Below are positions 49,344 through 58,283 of a stretch of DNA of 64,000 bases, in pieces. Made by a program: the position numbers and the translations under genes. The notes under the pieces were generated by a model. That model was not told the DNA's origin. It did no database searches and worked only from the letters and a program-made list of their open reading frames with translations. The DNA comes from Candidatus Leptovillus affinis. GTDB lineage: Bacteria > Chloroflexota > Anaerolineae > Promineifilales > Promineifilaceae. The stretch spans positions 124,001-188,000 of the forward strand of contig JADIYP010000006.1 in the NCBI GenBank assembly GCA_016705235.1. The letters are read 5' to 3'. Position 1 is the stretch's first letter, and each line of letters begins with the position of its first letter.

Positions 49344-50630
49344 TTATTTATCGGTAACTGAGGGAATTGACGGCCGCCAAGGGTCGCCGGATGGCCACAA
49401 ATATTCTCCCTCTAAGATTTGAAAACTTTGACTATCAACGTTAAAAACAGCCACTTTCTGAGCACCAACAACATCCATAATCCCCAATTTGTCGAAGAAC
49501 AACACTAGATATTTGCCATCAGGAGACCAAAATTGAATTCTGGCAAACAACTGCTTATCAAGCCATAAATCATCGTTTGAAACTGGACATACAAGAGTAT
49601 TGGTTGTTAATTCATAATAACATAACCCGGTTAGCTCCGAATTCCCATAAACAAAGCTGATGCGATTGCCATCTGGCGACCAAATATAATGAAAAGGACT
49701 TACCTTCTGACTCTTTACCCACTCATCTATTACTTCCAGGCAAGTGCTTTTATTTTCTATAACATCCAGAATACATGGTGGTACATAACTGTTTCCTGTG
49801 TACAAAATTTTGTAGGGTAAAACAGGTGACCAAGGGTTTGTCCATGATGTGTCCGCATTCGCATACTGTCTAAAAATCTCGCCAGAAGGAGTATAGATGA
49901 TTAAATTTCTATCATAGTTATCACTGTAATAGTGTTTGTCATACAGCACAGACACAAACGCACCATCTGGCGACCAATAAGAAGCATATGCCCATTCAGT
50001 GAATTCTTCATTCAATCTTTGGTAGTGAAGGAATGGATTAACCAATTCTGTCTCTATACCTGTCTCATAATCTGTGATAGTTGCTAATCCCGCTTTTTCA
50101 CCTTGTGAAACAGTGTGAACTGCGTAACGGCCGTCCGGTGATAGGGTGTCCCCGCTAGTGTCTAATGACTTAAAAACCCAACGCCAATTCGGATCAAGGT
50201 TATTTTCGCTCATGTGAATATCGTGCTGCTCTCCAGTATCTACATTAAAAATACTCAAAGCTTGAATTTTTGGGTTGCCCAAAAGCAGAATGTTGGCGGA
50301 TGGTTCTGTAATCCAGCCGGGGAGGTCAAGTGAGACGGCCGTTGCAGAAGGCACGGGGACAGAAGTTGGCTCAATCAAGCTTGTTTGTTTTGGGGTTGCA
50401 GTTGGTGCGACAGGCTGTGTTGCAGTGGAGGATGGCGTAGTGTGTGGAGTCGTATTTATTGCTGTCGCTGTGTTGGTGGGTAATTGGGTTGGGGTAACTG
50501 AAGGTTCTTGCATGGCTGTCATGGTCGCAGCAGGCAAAACTGCCTCTGTAGACACAGAAGCCAGTTCTGCTTTTGTACAAGCGGATAAAGTCGCAATCAA
50601 TAGGAAAATGAGAAACGTTTGTTTGGCCAT
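49344..50630 (-). CDS. Lipoprotein with TolB/WD-like beta-propeller
   Basis: The 428-residue lipoprotein begins with signal FLIFLLIATLSACTK, then a Thr/Pro-rich linker (about 25-110). The remainder is a propeller: repeats carry the TolB/WD40-like SPDG motif (LSPDGRYAVHTV, WSPDGAFVSVLY, WSPDGNRISFVY, WSPDGKYLVLFF) about every 50-80 residues. Such proteins bind ligands or partners outside the membrane; none can be named. The gene sits in the AT-rich patch with the toxin-antitoxin genes, and its codon use leans to A/T, which suggests a different origin from the surrounding genes. It is still well kept and looks functional. Confidence 0.85.
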   Translation of the reverse strand: MAKQTFLIFLLIATLSACTKAELASVSTEAVLPAATMTAMQEPSVTPTQLPTNTATAINTTPHTTPSSTATQPVAPTATPKQTSLIEPTSVPVPSATAVSLDLPGWITEPSANILLLGNPKIQALSIFNVDTGEQHDIHMSENNLDPNWRWVFKSLDTSGDTLSPDGRYAVHTVSQGEKAGLATITDYETGIETELVNPFLHYQRLNEEFTEWAYASYWSPDGAFVSVLYDKHYYSDNYDRNLIIYTPSGEIFRQYANADTSWTNPWSPVLPYKILYTGNSYVPPCILDVIENKSTCLEVIDEWVKSQKVSPFHYIWSPDGNRISFVYGNSELTGLCYYELTTNTLVCPVSNDDLWLDKQLFARIQFWSPDGKYLVLFFDKLGIMDVVGAQKVAVFNVDSQSFQILEGEYLWPSGDPWRPSIPSVTDK

Positions 50631-50732
50631 GCTGCAATCATAATCCTAAACCGAACACGCTGCCTAACCGGGTCCATACGCGCGTCAGACGACACCTATT
50701 CGCTTCGTCGGGTTTTTGTGCCCCTGAAATTT

Positions 50733-50888
50733 TTAGGCCAACAACAAATCCGTCTGCCCAAAATCATCGCCTACACAAAGCAGAGGCAGTCCCGCTAATT
50801 TTGCTGCGGCGTAAGCCATGCAATCGCCAAAATTCAACTGGGCCGGATGCCGGCCTTTGCCGAATTTGAGCCAGGCGCAGGATTTCTG
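50733..50888 (-). pseudogene. Remnant of a second VapC-type PIN toxin gene (C-terminal 46-50 codons)
   Basis: Directly after the stop of the nucleotidyltransferase gene (50889), the same frame continues as WLKFGKGRHPAQLNFGDC, then MAYAAAKLAGLPLLCVGDDFGQTDLLL, and ends at a TAA at 50733-50735. This is the typical C-terminus of Rv0582-type VapC proteins (FGKGRHPA-LNFGDC-YA-AK, then LLFKGDDF-QTDI). No start codon or N-terminal part remains. The fragment carries two conserved acidic positions only and cannot be active alone. Confidence 0.8.
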
Positions 50889-51461
50889 TTACTTAAGCAG
50901 TTTTTCCACATCTCCCCACAATTCAGGCATTTCCAGCAAATCGGCAAATTGCTGCACCCAAAAGGCAATACGATTGGCGTCCAAATTTGGATGGGCGGCC
51001 ACAATAGCGGCAATGTCTACCATATCTTTGGGGCGATGCGCAACCGCTTTGAGTATGATTAAATCTTCCGGCGTGGGCAGGCGTAGACGAAGACTCCCTG
51101 CCTGATATTCTTCGCTGCGTTCAACGGCTTCGACCTCGAAGGGCAGCAGGCCCAATGAAATATCTACAGGAATGCCGCTGGCATCATGCTTTAACAATAC
51201 AACCCGGCTCTGGCGGGCAAAGGGAATTGCGTCAGGGATGCGCGGCGTTAACCCAAATGTTTGCGCTTTTTCAACCAACTGAGGTAGTTCATCCAGCGAG
51301 AGCAAGAACATTGCATCGGCATCGGCCGTTAATCGAGGCTGGCTTAACAAGCTAACCGCCACACCGCCGATGATGATGCCTTGCTGATCGAAGGCATCAA
51401 TTAGCTGCTGCACGGCTGTTACTGGCCCCAACAACGGTTTTAACGGGTCTGATTCACTCAT
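50889..51461 (-). CDS. Nucleotidyltransferase-fold protein (AbiEii/MNT-like)
   Basis: The 190-residue protein has the nucleotidyltransferase signature GIIIGGVAVSLLSQPRLTADADAMF at about residues 29-53, given here in parts: GGVAVSLL, then the TxDxD-type TADADAM. The fold suggests AMP or NMP transfer to protein or RNA, as in type II or IV toxin systems of the MNT or AbiEii kind. A later helical part (LRLPTPEDLIILKAVAHRPKDMVDIAAI) is typical of the same group. Its start overlaps the preceding small gene by 4 bases, so the two form a pair resembling toxin-antitoxin modules. Which partner is toxic is unknown. A VapC remnant follows in the same frame after its stop. Confidence 0.85.
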   Translation of the reverse strand: MSESDPLKPLLGPVTAVQQLIDAFDQQGIIIGGVAVSLLSQPRLTADADAMFLLSLDELPQLVEKAQTFGLTPRIPDAIPFARQSRVVLLKHDASGIPVDISLGLLPFEVEAVERSEEYQAGSLRLRLPTPEDLIILKAVAHRPKDMVDIAAIVAAHPNLDANRIAFWVQQFADLLEMPELWGDVEKLLK

Positions 51462-51715
51462 TTGTTTTTAGCTTGCTCAAGCGCATAGAGGGCTTGCCAT
51501 CGCTGCCACCCGTCCTCCAAAACGATGTCTTGATTTTGCGGAAGGATATTCAGGTTCAAAGCCATCCAGTAGAGCGCGTTCAACTGCTGCCATCGTTCAG
51601 CAACAGAACTGGCTTGGCGCTCGGCTGCTTCGACAGCGGCAACGGCCGTCCAGCGCTGCCGATAAGCCAGTAAATTTTGTTGGTTCAATTCAACTTGCCG
51701 CATGATGTTCCTCAC
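51458..51715 (-). CDS. Small helical partner of the nucleotidyltransferase
   Basis: This 85-residue protein is almost wholly helical (QQNLLAYRQRWTAVAAVEAAE, RWQQLNALYWMALNLNIL, WQRWQALYALEQAKNK) and was not recognised. It overlaps the nucleotidyltransferase gene by 4 bases (ATGA arrangement), so the two are surely cotranscribed and coupled. Small helical proteins beside such enzymes often act as antitoxins or regulatory subunits, which is an inference from arrangement only. A start four codons downstream (MRQVELNQ) is possible. Confidence 0.75.
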   Translation of the reverse strand: MRNIMRQVELNQQNLLAYRQRWTAVAAVEAAERQASSVAERWQQLNALYWMALNLNILPQNQDIVLEDGWQRWQALYALEQAKNK

Positions 51716-51791
51716 GACTCTTGCTTAATTTATTATACTCGGTTTGGTCATGATAGAGGCGGAGAACATCTGAACCCCTCTGCGCTCCGAA

Positions 51792-53651
51792 TCACCTGGG
51801 AGCCAAATACCAATCCATAAACACTTCCAGGCGACGCTGGTAATCCATTTCCGTCTCATGCTTCAAGAAACCATGCGGCTCGTCGGCGTACGTCTTGTAC
51901 TCAAATGTCTTCCCGGCGCGGCGCATCGCCTCCGCCCAAATTTCCGACGATTCCGGCGGCACGATATCGTCCAGCAGGCCGTGCAGCAGCAGGATTGGCT
52001 TTTGCACGGCCTCGATTTCCAAGATGGGCGAAGCAGCCTGGTAAACTTGCCAGTTGCTCGTGGGGTGGCCCATTTGCATCTCCGTGTAGAGCCGCGTCTC
52101 CCGCTCGCACAGCGCCCAGGAGGAGTACAACTCGGCGTCGCCGTACTTGCTCACGCCGCAGGCAAATAGATAGTCGGGGTCGCGGGCCAGACAGCAGGCG
52201 ACCATGTAGCCGCCATAGCTGGAGCCGAAAATGCCGATTTTGTCCGGCTGAACCCAATCTAACGTCTGCAAATAACGCGCGCCGGAGAGGCAGTCTTGCG
52301 TGTCGCCCACGCCCCAGTTATCGTAGTTGGCGTGCTCAAAGGCCACGCCATAGCCGGTGCTGCCGCGAAAGTTGGGGGCGATGAAGGTATAACCCTTGGC
52401 CACCAGATATTGGGCCAGCGGATCCCAGATAAACTGCCACTGGTCAGTCGGGCCGCCATGCGGCCGCAGGATGGCCGCACCGTTGGGCTGGGGCGGTTTG
52501 TAGAGGAAGGCGTGGATGTCCAGGCCATCGTAGCTTTGGTAGCTGACGCGCTCCGGCGTGACCTGGGGCAGGCAAGCCAGGGCGGGCGGGTTGGAAAAGG
52601 TCAGTTGGGTCAGTGCGCCGCCGTCAACCTCAACCCGGTAAAGGTCGGGCGGGGTGGTGGCGTTTTCATACTCGACGGTGAGATACGCGCCATCGGGCGA
52701 CCAGCAAGGGCGCGCATGGACGCCGTGCCCGGTGCGCACATCAGTAATAGCGCCGGTGTCGGCGTTGATGAGGGCTAAATCTAATGCGCCGCCGCGATTA
52801 ATGGTGGCGGCGAGGGTCTGTCCATCCGGCGACCAGCTAATTTCCCCCACGTCATGCCCCAACTGAGTGAGCTGCCGTTCGCCAGAGCCATCCGGTCGCA
52901 CCAGCCACACCTCGTTGAAGTTGGGCCGCTGCGAGAGGAAGGCGATCCATGCGCCGTCGGGCGACCAGCGGGGAAACCAGCTTTTTTGCTTCGGCGCGCC
53001 CGTCAGCGTGCGCACCTGTCCTGTTTCCACTTCCACCAGACGCACATCCAGGCGGTTGAGGTCGTTGAGGGGGCGGTGGACGTAGGCGATGAAACGGCCG
53101 TCAGGCGACGGCCGTGCATCAAAATCATCACCATCTTCGCCGGTGGTCAGGGGGCGGGGCCAACTGCCGTCACGGTCGGTGAGCAGCAGCTTGGCGCACT
53201 CGTCGCGCGTCACGCCGACGATGAGCCGGTTGCTGTCGGGCAGCCACACGGGCGCGTAGGCCGCATCGGTGAAGTCGGTAAGCTTTTTAGCCAGCCCTGA
53301 GCCATCGGCGGGGGCGATGTGAACGTGGCCGTTCATGGTGAAGGATAGAAAACGGCCGTTCGGCGACCACTGCGGCGCGCTGTCCATCCAGTACACGGTC
53401 GGTTTGCGTCCCACGGTGACGCGCCGGGGCCAGCCGCCGTCGACCGGAACCGTGTAAATGTTGGTTTCGCCGTCGCGCTGCCAGCAGAAAGCCAGCGTCT
53501 GCCCGTCTGGCGACAGCCGGTGGTGGTGGATCAGGTTAACCGAGTTGATCAGTTCCAGACTCCACCCTTTCGGTGGTTTAAGATCGGGGCGCGGCAGGGC
53601 GGGACGGCCGTTGCGTTCATACTTTTCAGTGTTTTTTATTGACGTTTTCAT
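51792..53651 (-). CDS. S9-family serine peptidase (acylaminoacyl/dipeptidyl peptidase type)
   Basis: The 619-residue protein joins an N-terminal beta-propeller (about 40-350) to a C-terminal alpha/beta-hydrolase of the prolyl oligopeptidase family. Propeller blades carry SPDG motifs (WSPNGRFLSFTM, WSPDGAWIAFLSQ). The catalytic Ser is about residue 478 in IFGSSYGGYMV, Asp near 561 in LLHGLLDDIVPPE, and His near 593 in DEPHGFLKHE. There is no signal peptide, so it is probably cytoplasmic and trims short peptides. It lies directly downstream of the oligopeptide importer genes on the same strand, 90 bases from oppF, which suggests it processes imported peptides. The start lacks a close Shine-Dalgarno; GGGAGAAG is 16 bases away. 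Confidence 0.92.
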   Translation of the reverse strand: MKTSIKNTEKYERNGRPALPRPDLKPPKGWSLELINSVNLIHHHRLSPDGQTLAFCWQRDGETNIYTVPVDGGWPRRVTVGRKPTVYWMDSAPQWSPNGRFLSFTMNGHVHIAPADGSGLAKKLTDFTDAAYAPVWLPDSNRLIVGVTRDECAKLLLTDRDGSWPRPLTTGEDGDDFDARPSPDGRFIAYVHRPLNDLNRLDVRLVEVETGQVRTLTGAPKQKSWFPRWSPDGAWIAFLSQRPNFNEVWLVRPDGSGERQLTQLGHDVGEISWSPDGQTLAATINRGGALDLALINADTGAITDVRTGHGVHARPCWSPDGAYLTVEYENATTPPDLYRVEVDGGALTQLTFSNPPALACLPQVTPERVSYQSYDGLDIHAFLYKPPQPNGAAILRPHGGPTDQWQFIWDPLAQYLVAKGYTFIAPNFRGSTGYGVAFEHANYDNWGVGDTQDCLSGARYLQTLDWVQPDKIGIFGSSYGGYMVACCLARDPDYLFACGVSKYGDAELYSSWALCERETRLYTEMQMGHPTSNWQVYQAASPILEIEAVQKPILLLHGLLDDIVPPESSEIWAEAMRRAGKTFEYKTYADEPHGFLKHETEMDYQRRLEVFMDWYLAPR

Positions 53652-53741
53652 TGGGTGTTATGTTTACTTCTCCCACTTTGGAAACTCCTCTTGCAGCACA
53701 ACAGCTCTTACCTCTTGGCCGTTTCCCAACACTCTCCCCCG

Positions 53742-54736
53742 CTATTCCACCAGATGGCAAGCCACCCAATGCCCCGGCTGCGCCTCGCGCCATTCCGGCA
53801 CAAGCTCGCTGCACTGCGGCGCGGCGATGGGGCAGCGCGTGTGGAAGCGGCAGCCGGACGGCGGATCAATCGGGCTGGGCACGTCGCCCGTCAGGATGAT
53901 GCGCTGGCGCTGGCGGGCGGCCTTCGGGTCGGGGATGGGCACGGCCGAGAGCAGCGCCTGGGTGTAGGGATGGAGCGGATTTTCGTAAAGCTCGTTTTTC
54001 TCGGCCAGTTCCATCATCACGCCCAGGTACATCACGGCCACGCGGTTGCAAATGTGGCGCACCATGCTCAGGTCGTGGGCGATGAAGAGGTAGGTCAGGC
54101 CAAGCCGCTCCTGCAAATCCTCCAGCAGGTTCACCACCTGCGCCTGGATGGACACATCCAGCGCGGAAATTGGCTCGTCGCAGACGATGAAGGCCGGATC
54201 GGAGGCCAGGGCGCGGGCGATGCCGATGCGTTGGCGCTGGCCGCCGGAAAATTCGTGGGGGAAGCGGTTGCGGTAACGGCCGTTTAACCCCACCAACTCC
54301 AGCAATTCCACCACCCGCTCATCGCGCGCCTTCTCGTTCGGCAGCAGCTTATGCACGCGCAGTGGCTCGGCCACAATCGCGTTTACCGTCCAACGCGGGT
54401 TCAGCGAGGCAAACGGGTCCTGAAAAATCATCTGCGCTTTGCGCCGCAAAGTTAGCCATTCGTCCCCGGTGGCCTTCACTACGTCCAGACCGGCGATTTC
54501 AATGTCGCCTTCGGTAACCGGATATAAGCCCAGCAGCGTACGGCCGACGGTGCTTTTGCCGCAGCCACTTTCACCCACCAGCCCCAAGGTCTCCCCGGCG
54601 GCGATGTCAAATGTAATGCCATCCACCGCCTTCACCGCGCCAACGGCCCGCTGAAAAATGACGCCTTTGTGGATAGGAAAGTGTTTCTTGAGATTTTTGA
54701 CGCGGACCAGCGGTGCGGTTCCGTTGTTCATGGCGT

Positions 54737-54740
<4 letters not shown>
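53742..54740 (-). CDS. oppF: Oligopeptide ABC importer ATPase (OppF/DppF type)
   Basis: The 332-residue ATPase powers peptide import with OppD. Walker A is GESGCGKSTVGRTLLG near residue 56, the ABC signature is FSGGQRQRIGIARAL near 164, and Walker B is AFIVCDEPISALDVS. The C-terminal oligopeptide-transporter extension (GDVPSPIDPPSGCRFHTRCPIA) with its Cys residues is present and could bind an iron-sulfur cluster, as noted in the family. The ATG overlaps the oppD stop by 4 bases. It is the last gene of oppA-oppB-oppC-oppD-oppF. Confidence 0.95.
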
Positions 54741-55735
<995 letters not shown>

Positions 55736-55790
55736 AAAAGTCTCGGTGAAAGATTGAAGATTGGAAACCAGTTCGATCTTTAATTTTCGT

Positions 55791-56036
55791 AACTATCAGA
55801 CCCCAAGGGTTTGCTCATGAAAATTTGGCTTAGTGGGCATTAAACCCTTGGGGTCTTGCCACTCATTTTTGTAACTATCAGACCCCAAGGGTTTGCTCAT
55901 GAAAATTTGGCTCAGTGGGCATTAAACCCTTGGGGTCTTGCCACTCATTTTTGTAACCATCAGACCCCAAGGGTTTGCGCCTGAGAATTTGGCTTAGTGG
56001 GCATTAAACCCTTGGGGTCTTGCCACTCATTTTCAA
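55791..56036. repeat. Three tandem 82-bp family A units inside the opp operon
   Basis: Units begin near 55791, 55873 and 55955. Each has AGACCCCAAGGGTTT, a loop containing GAAAATTTGGCT or its variant, and AAACCCTTGGGGTCT, then GCCACTCATTTT. Three successive hairpins would form in the mRNA between oppC and oppD. The unit is the same as at 3301-3360 and 35576-35635. Confidence 0.93.
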
Positions 56037-56043
56037 TCTTTTC

Positions 56044-57000
56044 CTACATCGCTCGACTGCGCGGGTCCAGGGCGTCGCGCAGGCCATCACCAACAAAGTT
56101 GATGGCCAAAACGGTTAATAAAATGAGCATTCCGGGGAAAATCCAGAGCCAGGGAGCCGTTTCTATATAGTTATAGGAGCCTTCTAACATGTTGCCCCAG
56201 GTAGCAGTAGGCGGCTGCACGCCCAACCCCAGGAAGCTGATGTAAGCTTCGGCCAGGATGGCGTTGGCGACGCCCAATGTAGCAGAAACGACAATGGGGG
56301 CAATGCTGTTGGGCAGGATGTGCTTAAAAATAATTTCTCGGTTGGATGTGCCGACGGCTTTGGCGGCCAGAATAAACTCATTTTCCTTGATAGACATGAA
56401 TTCGGCGCGGACGATGCGGGCCAGATACATCCAGCTTGTCAGACCGATGATGAGGATGATGGTGATGACACTGCCGCTAAATGTCCGGCCAAAGATGTGA
56501 ATATCGGGAATCTGGCCGCCAAAAAATTTAGCCATGACAATGAGCAGAAAGAGCTGCGGAATGATCAGAATGGCTTCGGTGATGCGCATGAGGATGCCAT
56601 CGACTTTGCCGCCGTAATAACCGGCCGCCGCCCCAACCAGGATGCCAATGCCGGTTTCAAGAGTCACGGCCGTTAAGGCAATAAACAACGAAATCTGCCC
56701 GCCGTAAATGGTTCGCGCCAAAATATCTCGCCCGACCGTGTCTGTGCCAAAATAGTGCTCCGACGATGGGCCTGTCAGGCGAACGGCCGTGTCTGTGGCA
56801 TTGGCGTCAGCTTCCGAATAAAACAAAATGCCGGCAAACGAATAAATAAAGAGAAAAACAATTATGCCCAAACTGACCATAGCCATTTTATGCCGCCGAA
56901 AACGACGCCAGGCCATTTGCCCTGGCGTAAGCGGCGGCGCTTCTAATTCGTCGGCGCCCACTTTGGGTAACGTGATAACAGGGGGATCTACTGCGCTCAT
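56044..57000 (-). CDS. oppC: Oligopeptide ABC importer permease (OppC/DppC type)
   Basis: The 318-residue inner-membrane permease starts at the ATG at 57000, with GGAG 6 bases upstream; a TTG at 57012 would include that site in the coding region. An OppC N-terminal segment (PLTPGQMAWRRFRRHKMAMVSLGIIVFLFIY, in parts) precedes the first helix near 45. The region with GTDTVGRDILARTIYGGQISLFIALTAV and the EAA-loop (LAAKAVGTSNREIIFKHILPNSIAPI) are typical. It forms the channel with OppB. Confidence 0.95.
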   Translation of the reverse strand: MSAVDPPVITLPKVGADELEAPPLTPGQMAWRRFRRHKMAMVSLGIIVFLFIYSFAGILFYSEADANATDTAVRLTGPSSEHYFGTDTVGRDILARTIYGGQISLFIALTAVTLETGIGILVGAAAGYYGGKVDGILMRITEAILIIPQLFLLIVMAKFFGGQIPDIHIFGRTFSGSVITIILIIGLTSWMYLARIVRAEFMSIKENEFILAAKAVGTSNREIIFKHILPNSIAPIVVSATLGVANAILAEAYISFLGLGVQPPTATWGNMLEGSYNYIETAPWLWIFPGMLILLTVLAINFVGDGLRDALDPRSRAM

Positions 57001-57053
57001 AGAAATCTCCAAGAAGTTTGAGGTTAGAGTTAGAGTATGGTCCCGTTCTATCT

Positions 57054-58088
57054 CTATTCGTAGCGAATGCGTGGATCAAGCCAGGCGTAGGCGATGTCGG
57101 TGATGATTTGAAAGACAATGACCGTAACGGCCAATAACATCAGGATGCCCATCACAACAGGCACGTCCGAGCGCGAAACATGATCCAGAAACAGGCGTCC
57201 CATGCCCGGCCAGGCAAAAATCCGCTCGGTGACAACCGCGCCGCCAAGCAAGAAGGCGATGTCCAGACCGACTACGGTGACGATGGGCAGAGAGGCGTTT
57301 TTCAGAGCATGGACGACAATGACGTAGCGCCCGCGCAGCCCCTTGGCCCGCGCCGTGCGGATGTAATCCTGGTTCATAACTTCCAGCATGGTGCTGCGGA
57401 TGTAACGGCTGTAAGCCGCCAAACTGACAAAGGCAATGCTGAGCACAGGCAAAATCATGTGCCTGGCTACCTGGGAGGGGGTCTTGCCCACCTGCGGATC
57501 GAACATGCCCACCGAAGGCAAATAAGGCAGCCCCCACCGCTGAAATTTCACCGAAAAGATGTAGATCGAGAGCAGGGCGATAAAAAAGATGGGCATAGAG
57601 TAACCGATGAAGGAAACGGCCGTAATCACATTATCCGCCACGGAATACTGGTGCAGCGCCGAATACACGCCAATTAAAACCGCGAACACAATGATCACCA
57701 CCTCTGCGGCGGCCATCAATAACAACGTATTGGGAATACGCTCCCAAATCACTTCCCAAACCGGCTTGCCCCGATTCACCATCGACGTGCCAAAATCGCC
57801 CCGCAGCACGCCCAAACGCTGCCCAGGCGTTTCCGGTACGCCATCGCCATCCGCGTCGAACTTGTCCCAATCGTTGCCTACCAGCCAATACAAATACTGC
57901 GTGTACATCGGTTTATCCAGCCCCAGTTGGCGCGTCAGGCGTTCACGGTCTTCAGGGCGCGTAGCGCGACGGCCGCCTAATGTGGCTATCGGGTCGCCCA
58001 TATTTTGCATAAGCACAAATAAAATCACGCTGATGATGAACAACAGTGGAATAGCCTGGAGAAGGCGACGAATAATGTAGCGACCCAT
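57054..58088 (-). CDS. oppB: Oligopeptide ABC importer permease (OppB/DppB type)
   Basis: The 344-residue permease partners OppC. It has the classic N-terminus MGRYIIRRLLQAIPLLFIIS and the EAA-loop (YIRTARAKGLRGRYVIVVHALKNASLPIVTV, in parts). GGAG lies 6 bases before the ATG at 58088. An extracellular insertion after the first helix contains FDADGDGVPETPG, a DxDxDG calcium-binding-like loop that is not usual in OppB and is also not seen in OppC here. The gene follows oppA after 195 bases containing a strong hairpin. Confidence 0.94.
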   Translation of the reverse strand: MGRYIIRRLLQAIPLLFIISVILFVLMQNMGDPIATLGGRRATRPEDRERLTRQLGLDKPMYTQYLYWLVGNDWDKFDADGDGVPETPGQRLGVLRGDFGTSMVNRGKPVWEVIWERIPNTLLLMAAAEVVIIVFAVLIGVYSALHQYSVADNVITAVSFIGYSMPIFFIALLSIYIFSVKFQRWGLPYLPSVGMFDPQVGKTPSQVARHMILPVLSIAFVSLAAYSRYIRSTMLEVMNQDYIRTARAKGLRGRYVIVVHALKNASLPIVTVVGLDIAFLLGGAVVTERIFAWPGMGRLFLDHVSRSDVPVVMGILMLLAVTVIVFQIITDIAYAWLDPRIRYE

Positions 58089-58162
58089 GGTGAACTCCTA
58101 AAACTGTAAGCAGCAGCCAGTTGCCCATGAACTGCTTGTTTCTAGCAAAAGTGGGTGGCAAA

Positions 58163-58208
58163 GGCAGCAGGCGAGTCGAAAGAATTTGCCAAAAACTCGC
58201 CTGCTGCC
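58163..58208. terminator. Strong hairpin between oppA and oppB
   Basis: GGCAGCAGGCGAGT (58163-58176) and ACTCGCCTGCTGCC (58195-58208) form a perfect 14-bp stem with an 18-base loop. On the minus strand no T-run follows the stem, so partial read-through or 3'-end protection of the abundant oppA message is more likely than full termination. Confidence 0.7.
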
Positions 58209-58283
58209 CAAAGTTTCATTCATCCAGATGGTTTCAGGCCCGATGGCACATGCACAAACGAAACCTGAAAGCACACGGAACAA

